Shown in pieces: positions 53,944 to 64,000 of a stretch of 64,000 bases of DNA. The DNA comes from Symbiodinium microadriaticum (lineage: Eukaryota; Sar; Dinophyceae; Suessiales; Symbiodiniaceae). The notes beneath the pieces were generated by a model. The model saw only the letters and a list, made by a program, of their open reading frames with translations, was not told the DNA's origin and made no database searches. The stretch spans positions 675,326 through 739,325 of the forward strand of contig LSRX01000170.1 of assembly GCA_001939145.1 (NCBI GenBank), read 5' to 3'. Both the position numbers and the translations under genes were made by a program. Positions within the stretch are counted from its first letter, which is position 1, and each line of letters opens with the position of its first letter.

Positions 53944-55682
53944 TCAGAGGCACACGGTCTGAGACAAAGTTTCAAGAAGACGGACTGCATCTTCGGCTTG
54001 CGCACTCAACGCACAAGCACCGATGGCCGATGCACAAACTTGGGCATCTAAAGCACAATGGCCTTGCAGTAGCTGGACAACCTCCAACACGTGCTGCCAT
54101 TGCAGACTTCTTTGGCAGGCTGTCAACACCTCACTATATGTAATAGTGTCAGCCTGCAGATCATACTCGGGCATGCTGCACAAAAACTTCAAAGAACGTT
54201 GCCACTGGCTGGAAGACCCCAGAGCTGCCAACATGGAATTGCAAGCAATCACAGTAGGCAGCTCTGTTTGCACCAGCCTGCTGTACAAGTACATTGCCTC
54301 CTGCCACTTGCTTGATTGCACAGTAGCACTGATTGCCGCGCTGAAGGTCACACCATTAGGAAGCACGGCGAGGCTGAGCATCTCTGTCACCAGGTCCAGA
54401 GCAACCTGCCAGTGTCCCAGCTTCTCGCAAGCACTGATAGCTGAGTTGAATGTAACAACATCAGCTGTCAACCCCTGCCAAGCGATCTCGCTCAAGAACT
54501 CAAGGCCGAACTGCCATGCACCTTGCGAACTTAGCGGGAATGGCTACGCGGCTACAGGCAATCATTTGGCTTGGCTAGCTCAATTAGCTCAACTGTCAAG
54601 ACATCCTTCATTTCGGCTTTGCGAACCACCAAAGTTCCGAGCCGCGCACTCACCTGCGCGATCTATTCGAAGCCTTGTCTCATACCCCATTCCCCGACCA
54701 GGCCTTCATCGCTGCAGGCGCTTATCATGATGTTGTAGGTCAGCACATCAGGAAATTCTGGGTGATTCAGGCCCCTTATGGTGGCCCAAACTCTCAAGGT
54801 GGTGTCCAGGCCATTGGAGGAGCACGCCTTCAGTACTGCATTGTAGGTCGCAGCGGTTGGGACGATGGATCGTTCAGACATTCCGTGCAAAACTGCCAGG
54901 GCCGAGGTCCAACTCCTTGTTCCACAGGCACTTATCAGTACAGTGCAGGTGACCGCATCGTGAGCCGTGTGGCGTGGCATCTCGTCGAAAAGCTCCACTG
55001 CATATGTCCATTGCCCTGCCTTCTCCACCGCACTTATGACAGAATTATAGATGTACTGATTGGAAAGACTTCTTCTTGTCTGAATGTCATTCGACATCTG
55101 CAACGCCAAAGACCAGGCACTGTTTTTCTCACATGAGTTTAGAGTGGCGCCATAAACAACATCGTTGGGACACAATCCTGATCTGAACAGCGCTTCCAGG
55201 CCGTTGGCGGCCAACTGCCAAGAATGTTGGCAAGAGTTGATGCAGGTACTGCACGAGTACTCATCTGGGCAAGCACGAGACGATCGCATCGAGTTAAATC
55301 CCAGCACAGCCAGTTTCCAGCTCTGACAAGCCTGCAGTGCTGCCAGTGCAGAATTAAATCTGATTGTGGTTTGAGACAGGTCCACCTGTCCAGACTGTCC
55401 AGCGCATTGGCTCAAGGCCAGGCTCCACTGAGCGCCCTTCTCACACGCACTTAGTACCACATTTTTTGTAATGCTGTCAGGCAGGACTCCAAGATTTCGC
55501 ATTTCTTCGAATAAATCCAATGCTTTAGCCCATTCGCTGCCACCGGAACAAGCACTGACCAGGCTGTTGAAGGTGAAGGAATTTGCTGAGATTCCAGGCG
55601 GGAAGCTCTCTACGACGCTCAATGCGACTTCCCAGAAACATTTTTTCGCCAGTGCCGATACCACAGTGGTGTAGTGCACCTG
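53944..55682 (-). CDS. Pentatricopeptide repeat (PPR) protein, P-class, about 15 motifs
   Basis: Two exons, 55682-54704 and 54521-53944, encode about 15 consecutive 35-residue PPR units, each with the pattern T-x-N-x-x-I/L-S-A-C-x-x-x-x-x-W (examples: FTFNSLVSACSGGSEWAKAL, YNSVISAVEKAGQWTYAVEL, VVTFNSAISACEKLGHWQVA). PPR proteins bind organelle RNA one base per repeat and act in processing, editing or stability. The single intron is 182 bp, starts GC at 54703 and ends AG before G at 54521; joining restores repeat 10 exactly (SACSDEG then AWQFGLEFL). The first exon is preceded by GCGCAG, so upstream exons, including any transit peptide, are probably missing. No PPR-associated E or DYW domain is seen before the stop at 53944. 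The Trp at the repeat's middle is a pattern I associate with dinoflagellate PPRs. Confidence 0.93.
54522..54703 (-). other. GC-AG intron of the PPR gene
   Basis: Donor GATGAAG|GCCTGG and acceptor TTCGCAAG|GTGC. Both exon edges read AAG|G, so the splice phase is fixed by repeat periodicity and by the joined reading frame. Confidence 0.9.
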
Positions 55683-55689
55683 CGCTGCA

Positions 55690-57470
55690 GGCTCTAACTG
55701 TTGGGATATTCTATGGGCCTATGGGCTACTTGCAACTGACTAACATTGTGGCATACACTGCAGCATATAGTACGGATGCGCCACTTCACCTAAAATTCTG
55801 CGGGATACAAGGAGGGCACTCCAGGTGTGCTCTGCGAGGAGAGGGCGAGGAAATTGCTCCCTGCATTCTAACGACCCCACTCCGCGGGTGGGGGACCAAC
55901 AATAATTCCTCCAAGGATCAATGTTGGTCTCAACACTTCGGTCCGTCATGAGTGACAAAGTAAAGATGGCAATCGATGTGAGGTGCTGCCGTGTGAGGGC
56001 TTTCAGCGCCGAAGTTGCAAACTGAGCATTGCCTGTACGGGACACACAGGGCAAAGCTCACGACCCAAGAACGCAGAAAAAAGTGATGGAAACATGCGGC
56101 AGAAAGCTCAGCAGAGCGTTGCCGCAAAGCGACTCCTCCAGCTCCGCATCGTCTGCGAGCTTTCCTCGATTTAGTTCGCTGTGTGAGACTCCCAAGAACC
56201 GCAGCTCGAACTGTACGCTTGCACGCATACTGGAGGCTCCTAGCAAAGTCACTTAATCAAAGCCGCAGTTCTAGCCAATGAAAGCCAAAGCAAGCTCCCA
56301 AAGACAGCTTGCCAAGTGTCTTCAGCCCAAATCTGCATCTGATCTCTGACCGGCTTGTCATTCAACTTTTGGATGAGCTGGTGAAGTCTCCTGCATGACG
56401 GCAAAGAATGCAATAAACCTTGGGCCTCAGGGGAGCGACACCTGCTAGCAAGACATCAAACATAAAGATGCTCCTGGCGCCACCCGCGCGGCTCTCCATC
56501 AGGCTGTCTCTTTGAGGTCGAGAGCTTGGGCAAGGCTGGCTAAAGAAGCGAACATAGAACGCGCATGCCGTCTTTATGGATGCCGTCTGAAATGTCCACG
56601 CGTCTGCCCTTGCGACACAAAGGCACACCTCTCGTATGTTTTGTGCTAAAACATATGTTCTGTCAATGTAAACCTCAATGAAGCACAAGCCTTTCGAGGA
56701 CTACTTCGGGCATCATTGCCCGGCTGAAATCAATCGTACCGCCCTGCGCTTCTATTAATTTAATCTCTGGTCTTACTCTAGTTCGCATTTCCGGTGCCAG
56801 GCCAGTATGCCTGTTCGAAGGAAGAGGTTTGCCCTTGACGTGCTAGCCGTGTTGTGGCCAGGCACACGTTCCTGTGTCACATGCATTGCCTGAATGCTCG
56901 GTCACACTGTGCATCCTGGACGCTGCTACCGCTGCAGTAAGTTTGCCAGACAGGGCAATTGATCAGCGTTTGATCAGGCTCTTGCTCACAGATCATGCAA
57001 ACAATGGGGTCATGGTCGCTTGCCAGAAATTGCCAGAAAGTATTGGACGCTGCTTTCAGCTACTTCTCAGAGGGCACTGAGCCTCAAGAGGAAGTGTGAT
57101 GGAAACAGAAAAGGACGCTGTGGAGCCCAGTGTTTCCACACAGTGGATTTGAAGGATTTCTTGGATGCCGTGTCTACTGTATTGAAATACTTGTTCCTTG
57201 TATCTACACTGCTTCAGTGATAAGCCAGATTAAAGATTACGAGCAGTAGTTCATTCTATCCAGTATTTTTGGCTCCGAGGAACGGAGAGGGGGTGCAAAC
57301 AAAAGACCCGCCCTGCTTGTTGCTTGTCCGCCCCCCCCCCCTTCCGCCCTCCAGGCTTCCAGGGAAGGCCTAGGGGGCACAAGCCTCGGAAGCCCTTGGC
57401 CTCCAAATTTAGTTCCGCTCGAGGTGCACGCGCTGAGGGACACCTGAATTCCTGAGGAGTTTACTAATCT
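55690..57470. other. Mostly unassigned; one candidate exon
   Basis: A minus-strand piece reads ASVQFELRFLGVSHSELNRG then ELEESLCGNALLSF (about 56220-56105) and may be coding, possibly an upstream exon of the PPR gene. The rest has no recognised motif. Confidence 0.3.
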
Positions 57471-59690
57471 GGATCCAGGCTCATCTATGTTCTAAATATA
57501 TTACATGGCAAGGAGATATAGCTTCATTAGAAACTAATCGCAAACTTCACCCACCATTTTCTTCGGCAGTAGTCATATTTGTTTTCATCCCGGTAACATA
57601 TTCACAGTGCTTCGCTTCCCGAATGCATCACTACTACATATGACATTTGTAAGATCGCAATCCAGCATCGTCATCATGCATGGCAAGTCAAAAAGCATAG
57701 GTGAAGGAAGCCAACAGAACGGATATAACTGATATAGACAATGATGTTCGTACTCACGTCTCGAACGGCATGCTACAAAGCTAAAACCTTCCGCTGTAGC
57801 AAATGCGAAACAACAGTCCCGAATATGTTGTATGTGCAATATTTCGATCTAACAAACATTTAAGGTAACAGGAGTAAATGTCCGTTCCAACACCGATGCC
57901 AAAGAGTCGCAACTGATAAAAGGTGATAGACAAGCTTCCATAAGCTATCTGTCAGATATACGGGCAGAAATACACAACAAGGAACAAGTCCGGTGATGCT
58001 GCCCTGAAGTTATGGCATCACTGTTATGCGTGCATATGCTTCGCACCACATACAGGAAGGCAATGAGAAATATGGCAACAGGGTTGGGGAATATGTGTAT
58101 TACTTGCCCGGTGCTGATGCTGTGGTATACATGCATCCATGTGTGCTATGTAGGGGGGAGGGCAGGGCTTATACAGCATGTTGGCAGGTAACAAGCTCGC
58201 ACTCCGTCTGTCTTATAAGAGGTGTGGTTGTGGCTGGCCCAGGTCGCTTCTCAAAATTCACACTTACGGCTGCTGGCATCGTCCACGTCATGTAGTCTTA
58301 TAACGAAGAAAATGAAAGCACAATACTTTTGGTAACATATCTGAACATGACAGTTTTTTCCACGGAGAATGACAGCACATGAAATGCAACAGTCTCGTAT
58401 CGGGCTTTCAAACCTCATCATATAAGTCGAAGACATGTCGATCGAGATATTTGTTCACGAATTACCAAAATTGCTTTAGAAGCCCTGCCAACCAGCAAAG
58501 TTTGACCTGTGGACTCGACACATCCCATTGAGGGTATATTGGGTTTCACAACATATGCTGCGGCTTTGCAAGACCATCTAGCAAAGTTATAATGAATATC
58601 TTTACGAAGGAGTCTTTCTTGTTCATTATTCGAGCTGAAGGGGGACCTCATCCAAGACAATAGGCGTGCAGATCTGGATGCATTACACACTTTTGCAGAG
58701 CAGTGGAGGAGTCTTGTGCAGTATATCCTCCAAACGAATAGACATGGAAAAGTGGTCATACCTGGGATATGCTACACCCATGTGACAAGGTAATAGGTAG
58801 CGAATGGGACATGCCCACACACGAAGTTAAGTGTCAGGAGACTACCTGCAATAGTCCTAGATATCCGGTGTTTCAAATAATGCGGGGCTCGTCGGAACAA
58901 GTCTCTATGAGAATCCCAATTCTTCTGGATTGTTTATCGTATGGGATTGACAATAGGATCCATACTTGAGTTTAACGAGTGATATGACACAAGGGCTTCA
59001 TGGACAAAACGAGAAGACATAGAGACACTCTTCCTTCGTAAAACCAGGAGTCGGAAGATACCATCGCAGTCTTATGTTGATAAGATGAATTGAAGCCACA
59101 AGGTGTCATGTAGAAGCGATGCAGACATGGGTAGGGTAATGTGGTTTGTATGACAGGCGTGCACCCCCGCAACATTCAAGCTCGACGTTAAGATGCCAAG
59201 CTGGTCCCGAACAGCAATACTGAACAGCTGGAAGTTTGGTTCGCCCAGACTGTGGGATTGATGTGCATAAAAGTTACTTGTATGTTGGCTCACAAGTTCC
59301 ATAAACAGGGCGGTTTTCAACCTACACACAGTTAAATGAAATACGGTACACACACATGTAAGAGACGTGCCTCTGATCGATCATATGTGGCGGCATGCTG
59401 AGACCATATCTTCTGGATTCAGTGCGGCCATACTCTAAGCTCTTGTGACGCAGACACATATATTCCTTAAGCATCATTTGGTATCAACATGGTGAGTTCT
59501 ACTCATGGTTTCAAACGAATGCTACAAACATGCTTGCAAGGAAAAAGATCTAGTATATGGAATGGCGGAAACGGATTCAGTACAAGTTGGTTTGGAGCTG
59601 CGTGCATTTACAAGTGTTTCACCACCCTTCTATTTCAAGAGTGATTTTTACTTTAAAACGTGAGAAAGTTCTGTAGATGTGGGGCCCCCC
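57470..59690. other. AT-rich gene-poor stretch
   Basis: Base composition is visibly richer in A and T than in the flanking regions, with frequent TATA, ATAT and AATT words, and open frames are short with no conserved motif. No terminal repeats were found at its edges. It separates the PPR gene from the peroxin/centrin group. Confidence 0.6.
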
Positions 59691-60002
59691 GTGCGTCCCA
59701 CCAGAGAAAATGGTGGATAAGCATCATGTTGCGCAACCTTTGGTGCGTGTTTTCAGGGGAAGTTCGTTCTGACTTGAGTTTCGGTTTAGGATTGGGCCGC
59801 GGCACGATGAGAAGTGAAAGAACTGTCTCATGAAGAGTGGTGGTTTTGCGGGAGTTCCGAAAAGCTTAGGGCATTGCCCTGAACTAGGATTTTCTTGAGC
59901 CCATGCAACTACATTGTCCCTGCCGCAGGGACTTCTGTGCCCAATCAAACAATTCAATCTGCCACTAACCGTCACTAACCACACCGTCCACACGCCCGAT
60001 AG

Positions 60003-60600
60003 TTAGTTTGCCCGAGAAGGGCAGGTTTGAGCAAAACCGTGCCAACTAGAGATGCCAGTGGCATCAAATGGCATCAACCTGTCCTGGCAGTTCCCCCACT
60101 TGTAGATTTGCTTCTGCTGTTTTACCAGCTGGCGTCTGAAAGAGTCACCGCGGCGATGCACCGTAAAGAGCAAAGGCGCAAGAGCCAAGACGGCGCCTAC
60201 CGTCGTGCCACAAATCAGCCGGGAGCGAATTTCGAAGACAAGTAATAGCATAATGTAGCGTATGGCCGAACCGTATGGCCGTGCAATGTCAGCAGACTTC
60301 ACGGTTGGACCCTGGCAAACCAAACCCATACTGTAGGACCTGATACTTCTCGTCAACAAAAACCTCTTCAGCTCCAAACCGAACCACCGACCATATCACT
60401 TGGCTCACCCTCTTGTATGCCAGTCAGGGGGCTGTGGCAAACAACATCAAACAACAACACCAAGGCAGCAAAGGAAAAGGCCGTCGGCAAACCAACAGTG
60501 CCCAGCAAAGGGGCCACGCCGTGACAGCAATGCAAAAGTTCGGGGCCCTTTCGAAAGTGCACTCGGGCTTTGCACCTTCTCGGGTCGCCGTCTGGCTTGC
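60003..60600 (-). CDS. Putative membrane protein, unresolved exons
   Basis: Hydrophobic helices are encoded on the minus strand: GLPTAFSFAALVLLFDVVCH (about 60510-60450) and LICGTTVGAVLALAPLLFTV followed by HRRGDSFRRQLVKQQKQIYK (about 60215-60100). Between them the frame VRFGAEEVFVDEKYQVLQYG (about 60390-60325) is also protein-like. A basic tail follows the second helix. I recognise no family. It lies just downstream of the PEX4-like gene on the same strand. Confidence 0.4.
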
Positions 60601-60657
60601 GTGAAACGAGTGGTGAACGAAGGGTGACCGGTCGCTCAAGCCACGGCCATGGCATGT

Positions 60658-61805
60658 TCAGTTGTATACCTGGCAGGAGATATTTTGCGAACACGATCTG
60701 CCTTCATGGAAGCTTGCAAGACATAATACGAAGATCTCGGCCCCGTGCATTCGTGCCATCGACCGAAATCCCCTCAGATCCCCGTTTCCTGATGTGGACA
60801 GAATTTGGTCGCGCGCACAACAGAGATCCGAATGCCCATAGCATGCTTTGTCCAAGCAGGCAGGTGTTGCTCAAGAGATTGCCGGCATCGCAGTTCAGAG
60901 GACTCTCCGGGTTTGGGTCCCGCCTCAGATCGCACGATCCCTCAATGCGATGTGCCTAAACCGGCATACCTGCAGCATCCCAGGTATCCAAAGTGTAAGA
61001 AGGTCTGAAACAGTGCTCTCGTGGGCAACTCAGGGCGCAGACAGCAGGGCAATGACAGCCCGGCAGACATACCTCAGCGCAAACGCTGTCTGTTGCAAGT
61101 TCACATCGGGACATGTAAGTCCACCATGCAACAGACTCTGACTAGGCAAGCAGCTGCAACGTCCATGCCGGGCTCCAGTCTGTTTTCAATATGTCCAGGC
61201 AAAGCCTCACGAAGTGTCATCGCGGGCTCAGCTCGAAACAAGGACTCAAGGCAGCGGCTCGCCGGTGTTGTAATTAACGTTCGGATGGAAGATCTTGGTC
61301 GCAAAGCTCACCTGCAAAGATTGGGCTTTTCTTGACTGGCTTGACGATTAGACCTGCTTCCATGTCTAGCAACTTTGGATCTTTGGAAGGTTGAAGGAAC
61401 CAACTAGCAGCTGGCACATCTGAGCAAGTCAACGTCCCTTGGTGGGGAAACCAACGAGACTGAACCTCGCCAACTGCAGCAGATGTCAAGGAGCACTGCA
61501 CAGACAGGCCAGTGCGCCGTGCGCCTGAGGTGCAGCATACGGATAGTTCGCCGTACAGACGATGTCCAGCTTGAACTGTCCACCCTCATAGGGTGAATCC
61601 TCAGAGCAATGAGCGTCTCTCGAAAAAGCCTTGAGCCGACCGTCCACCAGAAGCCTGTGGACCCTTTATGGTCGCATGCCACTGCTCGAAGCTGTCGCCA
61701 GCCCTGGGAGTCTCGCTTCAGGCATTTCGACGGACGCTAGTATGAGCGACTCGTGGCAAGCACTCAGCTTGCCACAGCTCCAAAGAAATATCCGGGTCGG
61801 GATTC
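60658..61805 (-). CDS. PEX4: PEX4-like peroxisomal ubiquitin-conjugating enzyme (E2)
   Basis: Eight exons rebuild a UBC domain: 61779-61805 (NPDPDISLE), 61655-61703 (DSFEQWHATIKGPQ), 61525-61599 (DSPYEGGQFKLDI, NYPYAAPQ), 61259-61311 (FATKIFHPNVNYNTG), 61155-61205 (ELCLDILKTDWSPAWTLQ), 61037-61072 (VCRAVIALLSA), 60871-60923 (DPNPESPLNCDAGNLL) and 60788 onward (NGDLRGFRSMARMH) to a stop at 60658. The catalytic Cys is in ELCLDILK (codon 61201-61199), after the HPN motif. NCDAGNLL and GDLRGFRSMARM match plant PEX4/UBC21 most closely. PEX4 ubiquitinates the import receptor PEX5 for recycling, held at the peroxisome by PEX22. All seven introns can be read as GC...AG|G, 53-213 bp long, with frame kept. 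The exon(s) encoding the first helix and start were not found; the last residues after MARMH may hide another intron. Confidence 0.92.
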
Positions 61806-61809
61806 CTGC

Positions 61810-63020
61810 AAATCGTCCACACCAGAGCTTGAAGGACTGATCGCGCATGTGCAGCCTGTGCTAGAATCGCACTGCGCTATCTATGCCTCTCATGATGTAG
61901 AGGCTCTGCTTCGTTGTTCTAGATGTTTGACTTAGAGCAGACTCGATCCATCCAAACTCTGACACATCATGTCACCATGTCAACTCCGAAGCTTCAGAAC
62001 GACTCCGGCCACAGAGTGTCGGCTCTTGCCTCCGCCAGCAAAGTGCACGGCTTCTGCTCACAGCGTTCCCGAAGCGGTTAAACAAGAAATTCTGAAAAAG
62101 GCCGATGGTCCGGCCTCAACCTGCGAAACATGCCGACATGTTGGTATTGCGCGAGCTCGTTGTGTTTGGACAGCCTACTCACCCCCTTCTGTGTATGTCG
62201 TGCGCCTATCTGAACCGTGCGGCTAAAAGCAAGGGCCTTGAAATGAAAATATAGAATGCGGACATTGCGAAGAACTCGAGAAACTTAAAACTATTTTTCT
62301 GGCAGGGTGCAACCGAATCTATGGAGGGCAATGGGCGACATTTTCTGGAATGGCAACACACAGGTTTGCGAATGAACATGAAAATTATGCGAACATTTTC
62401 GAGACTTCAACTCGCCGATGAGCGACGATTGCGCGTGTCGAAGCGTTCGATGCCTTCAACACCCAGCGCTCTGCAGGAAAGAAACACACGATCAAGCAGA
62501 CATCCATGCTACACAGGACAAGAGTTCCCAGGTCCTTCTCACTTCTTGCCATTCTTTGTTCAGCCTGTTCCTGGGCAATTTGTTAGGGATCTCGAAATAC
62601 ATCCAAGAAAGGCGACGGCCTGGCCATGGCAGAGCAGCAGGACGCTCAAGCAGCTTCTAGCCAGCAGTGTATGCATGATGTTGCTGTCTCTGTTGGCAGA
62701 GTACGTATGCTGATGCCGTCAAAGGCTTCTTGCCAAAGCCTGCCTGTGTGCCAGACAGTCTTTACACATCTCGCGACACTTCCAGCATCGTTTTGCTTGG
62801 TATGCGAGGGAATGTCTCTGAGCAGCGCAGCTGCCGGGAAGGCATCGAATGCATCGGAGGAGCGCTGTCTTCAAGGAAAGGGCCGCTCTTCTGCCCGCGC
62901 TCAGCTTTTCCCTGCGCACTCGGCCCCCCGAGCATCCTTCCCTTGGCCTTCCTTCTCATGCAGATTATGAGAGAGAGCAGGGCGGTAATCTCCCAAACAA
63001 CCCGAACGCCCCTTTGGGCG
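61810..63020. other. No confident gene
   Basis: The 5' exon of the PEX4-like gene should lie in the left part. Open plus-strand frames here (for example 62321-62713) have no conserved motif. Confidence 0.4.
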
Positions 63021-63023
63021 CTT

Positions 63024-64000
63024 CTAGTACAGGGATGTCTGCTTCATTATGCTGATGAACTCCTCTTCATTGATGTCCCCTGAAGCTGCAACGAGAAGAG
63101 AGGTGCTGGCCGTTCTGCAGCAATTGCACGATTACAAAAACAATGCATCTTTTTCCTACTAAAGAAGACGAATTAATTTTCAGTCAAGCATCCGTCTTGA
63201 TCCAAGTCAAACTCCTTACTCGCGTGAGTCACTTTCGTCTCAACTCCGCGCTGGGAAAAATGCCCGGCCACCCGCAACCGTCAACGGCCTGAGACTTTCT
63301 TGCAGACGGAAGGCATCGATCATGCCCCGAAGTTCCTCGTCGGTCAACTTCTCTCCTAGCTCCCGGGCGATGCGCTTCAAGTTCCTGCGATCGGCATCAA
63401 CGTCAAGATTGCACATTCACACGGCTTGCAAAGCCAACGCGTCCTGAACGATATCCTCCCACGCCTATCTTCATCAAAGAGCTCCTCGGCACAGCTGCAG
63501 GTGCGTGGCGCATATGTCGGGGTTTTGTCGAGTCCATCGATTGCATGCATGATGCACAAGACATGCAAAGACTGTCTGTAGCAATACAGGCTGCACCTCC
63601 GAAATGTGCTTGCTCACGATGACAGGTGTATAGCTTGAGCCAGAAATCAAGAGCCCGGCTTGGTTCCCGAACAAGTTTGAAAGTGACTGGGCTTAGAATG
63701 GCTTTGTGTTTCGTCATGCGTCGTTGGTTCTGCAGAAGCAACTCCTGAAGAAGCACATTGCAGAACTGCCTGCAAAACCATCATGCAAGTTGGTGAAACC
63801 GATGCTTTCAAGCGGCAAATGCTTTTCGGATTTCATCCATTGGATCTTGTGCAGCGTAGCGCTGTATCATGATCTCTTCAAACGCCTCGAAACCAATGTA
63901 ACCTGGGCTTGCGATTCCGTCTCTCCACACTTCGCACACACCTAGCCGCTTCCAAGCAGGCTTGGTGAGTTTACGGGCTCTGCATCGGGCCCACCCACCC
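63024..64000 (-). CDS. Centrin (caltractin), 5' part outside the window
   Basis: Calcium-binding EF-hand protein of basal bodies and centrosome-like organelles. Exons: 63902-63817 (YIGFEAFEEIMIQRYAAQD, then MDEIRKAF), 63484-63444 (ELFDEDRRGRISF), 63384-63315 (NLKRIARELGEKLTDEELRG then MID), 63214-63193 (EFDLDQDG) and 63079 to the stop at 63024 (DINEEEFISIMKQTSLY). The ending TSLY with the final aromatic residue is the classical centrin C terminus. The last EF loop is D-L-D-Q-D-G-D-I-N-E-E-E, complete for calcium; the loop in LFDEDRRGRISF has Arg where acidic or polar ligands are usual and may bind weakly. Introns start GC (63816, 63314) or GA (63443, 63192) and end AG|G. The first EF hand and start codon are beyond position 64000. 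Confidence 0.93.

Overview
The window looks like nuclear DNA of a dinoflagellate, most likely a Symbiodiniaceae-type alga. A 20-base relict of the dinoflagellate spliced leader sits at 34271-34290. Introns in five conserved genes mostly begin GC or GA and all end AG followed by G. Every gene I could recognise lies on the minus strand. Two degenerate mobile elements carry domain sets I associate with this group: a tyrosine-recombinase/methyltransferase-type element and a LINE with OTU, endonuclease and reverse-transcriptase segments. No tRNA, rRNA, CRISPR array or bacterial-style operon was seen.

Layout, left to right (5' ends of the genes are at high coordinates). 1-3690: decayed minus-strand element with gag-like CCCH zinc finger and methyltransferase-like domain, saturated with the word TAGC (about 108 hand-counted copies, roughly 7-8 times the random expectation) and headed by two hairpins sharing the loop CCTTCGA. 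About 4.4-16.8 kb: a SNF2-family ATPase (RAD26/ERCC6-like) in many small exons. 17.2-19.0 kb: a 769-bp near-identical direct duplication abutting a single N, possibly an assembly artefact. 19.6-23.5 kb: beta subunit of Rab geranylgeranyl transferase. 25.0-29.1 kb: exons of unrecognised genes. 29.65-34.3 kb: LINE retroposon headed by the spliced-leader relict and flanked on both sides by TTTAGGG-like sequence. 37-42 kb: coiled-coil exons, with microsatellites and a 105-base assembly gap. 42.4-44.7 kb: WD40 protein. 45.6-46.2 kb: exons including a possible DEK_C-like helix. 47.8-49.3 kb: phospholipid:diacylglycerol acyltransferase (PDAT) in one long exon. 53.9-55.7 kb: a 15-motif PPR protein in two exons. 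57.5-59.7 kb: AT-rich gene-poor stretch. 60.0-60.7 kb: a putative membrane protein. 60.66-61.8 kb: a PEX4-like ubiquitin-conjugating enzyme in eight exons. 63.0 kb to the right edge: centrin, 5' end outside the window.

The conserved genes are ordinary eukaryotic housekeeping functions (chromatin/DNA repair, Rab prenylation, storage lipid synthesis, organelle RNA metabolism, peroxisome import, centrosome/basal body) and do not form one pathway. The unusual content is the TAGC-saturated element, the hairpin pair, the spliced-leader-tagged LINE in telomere-like flanks, and the intron boundary rule. Exon boundaries were worked out by hand; genes without listed junctions are only partly resolved.
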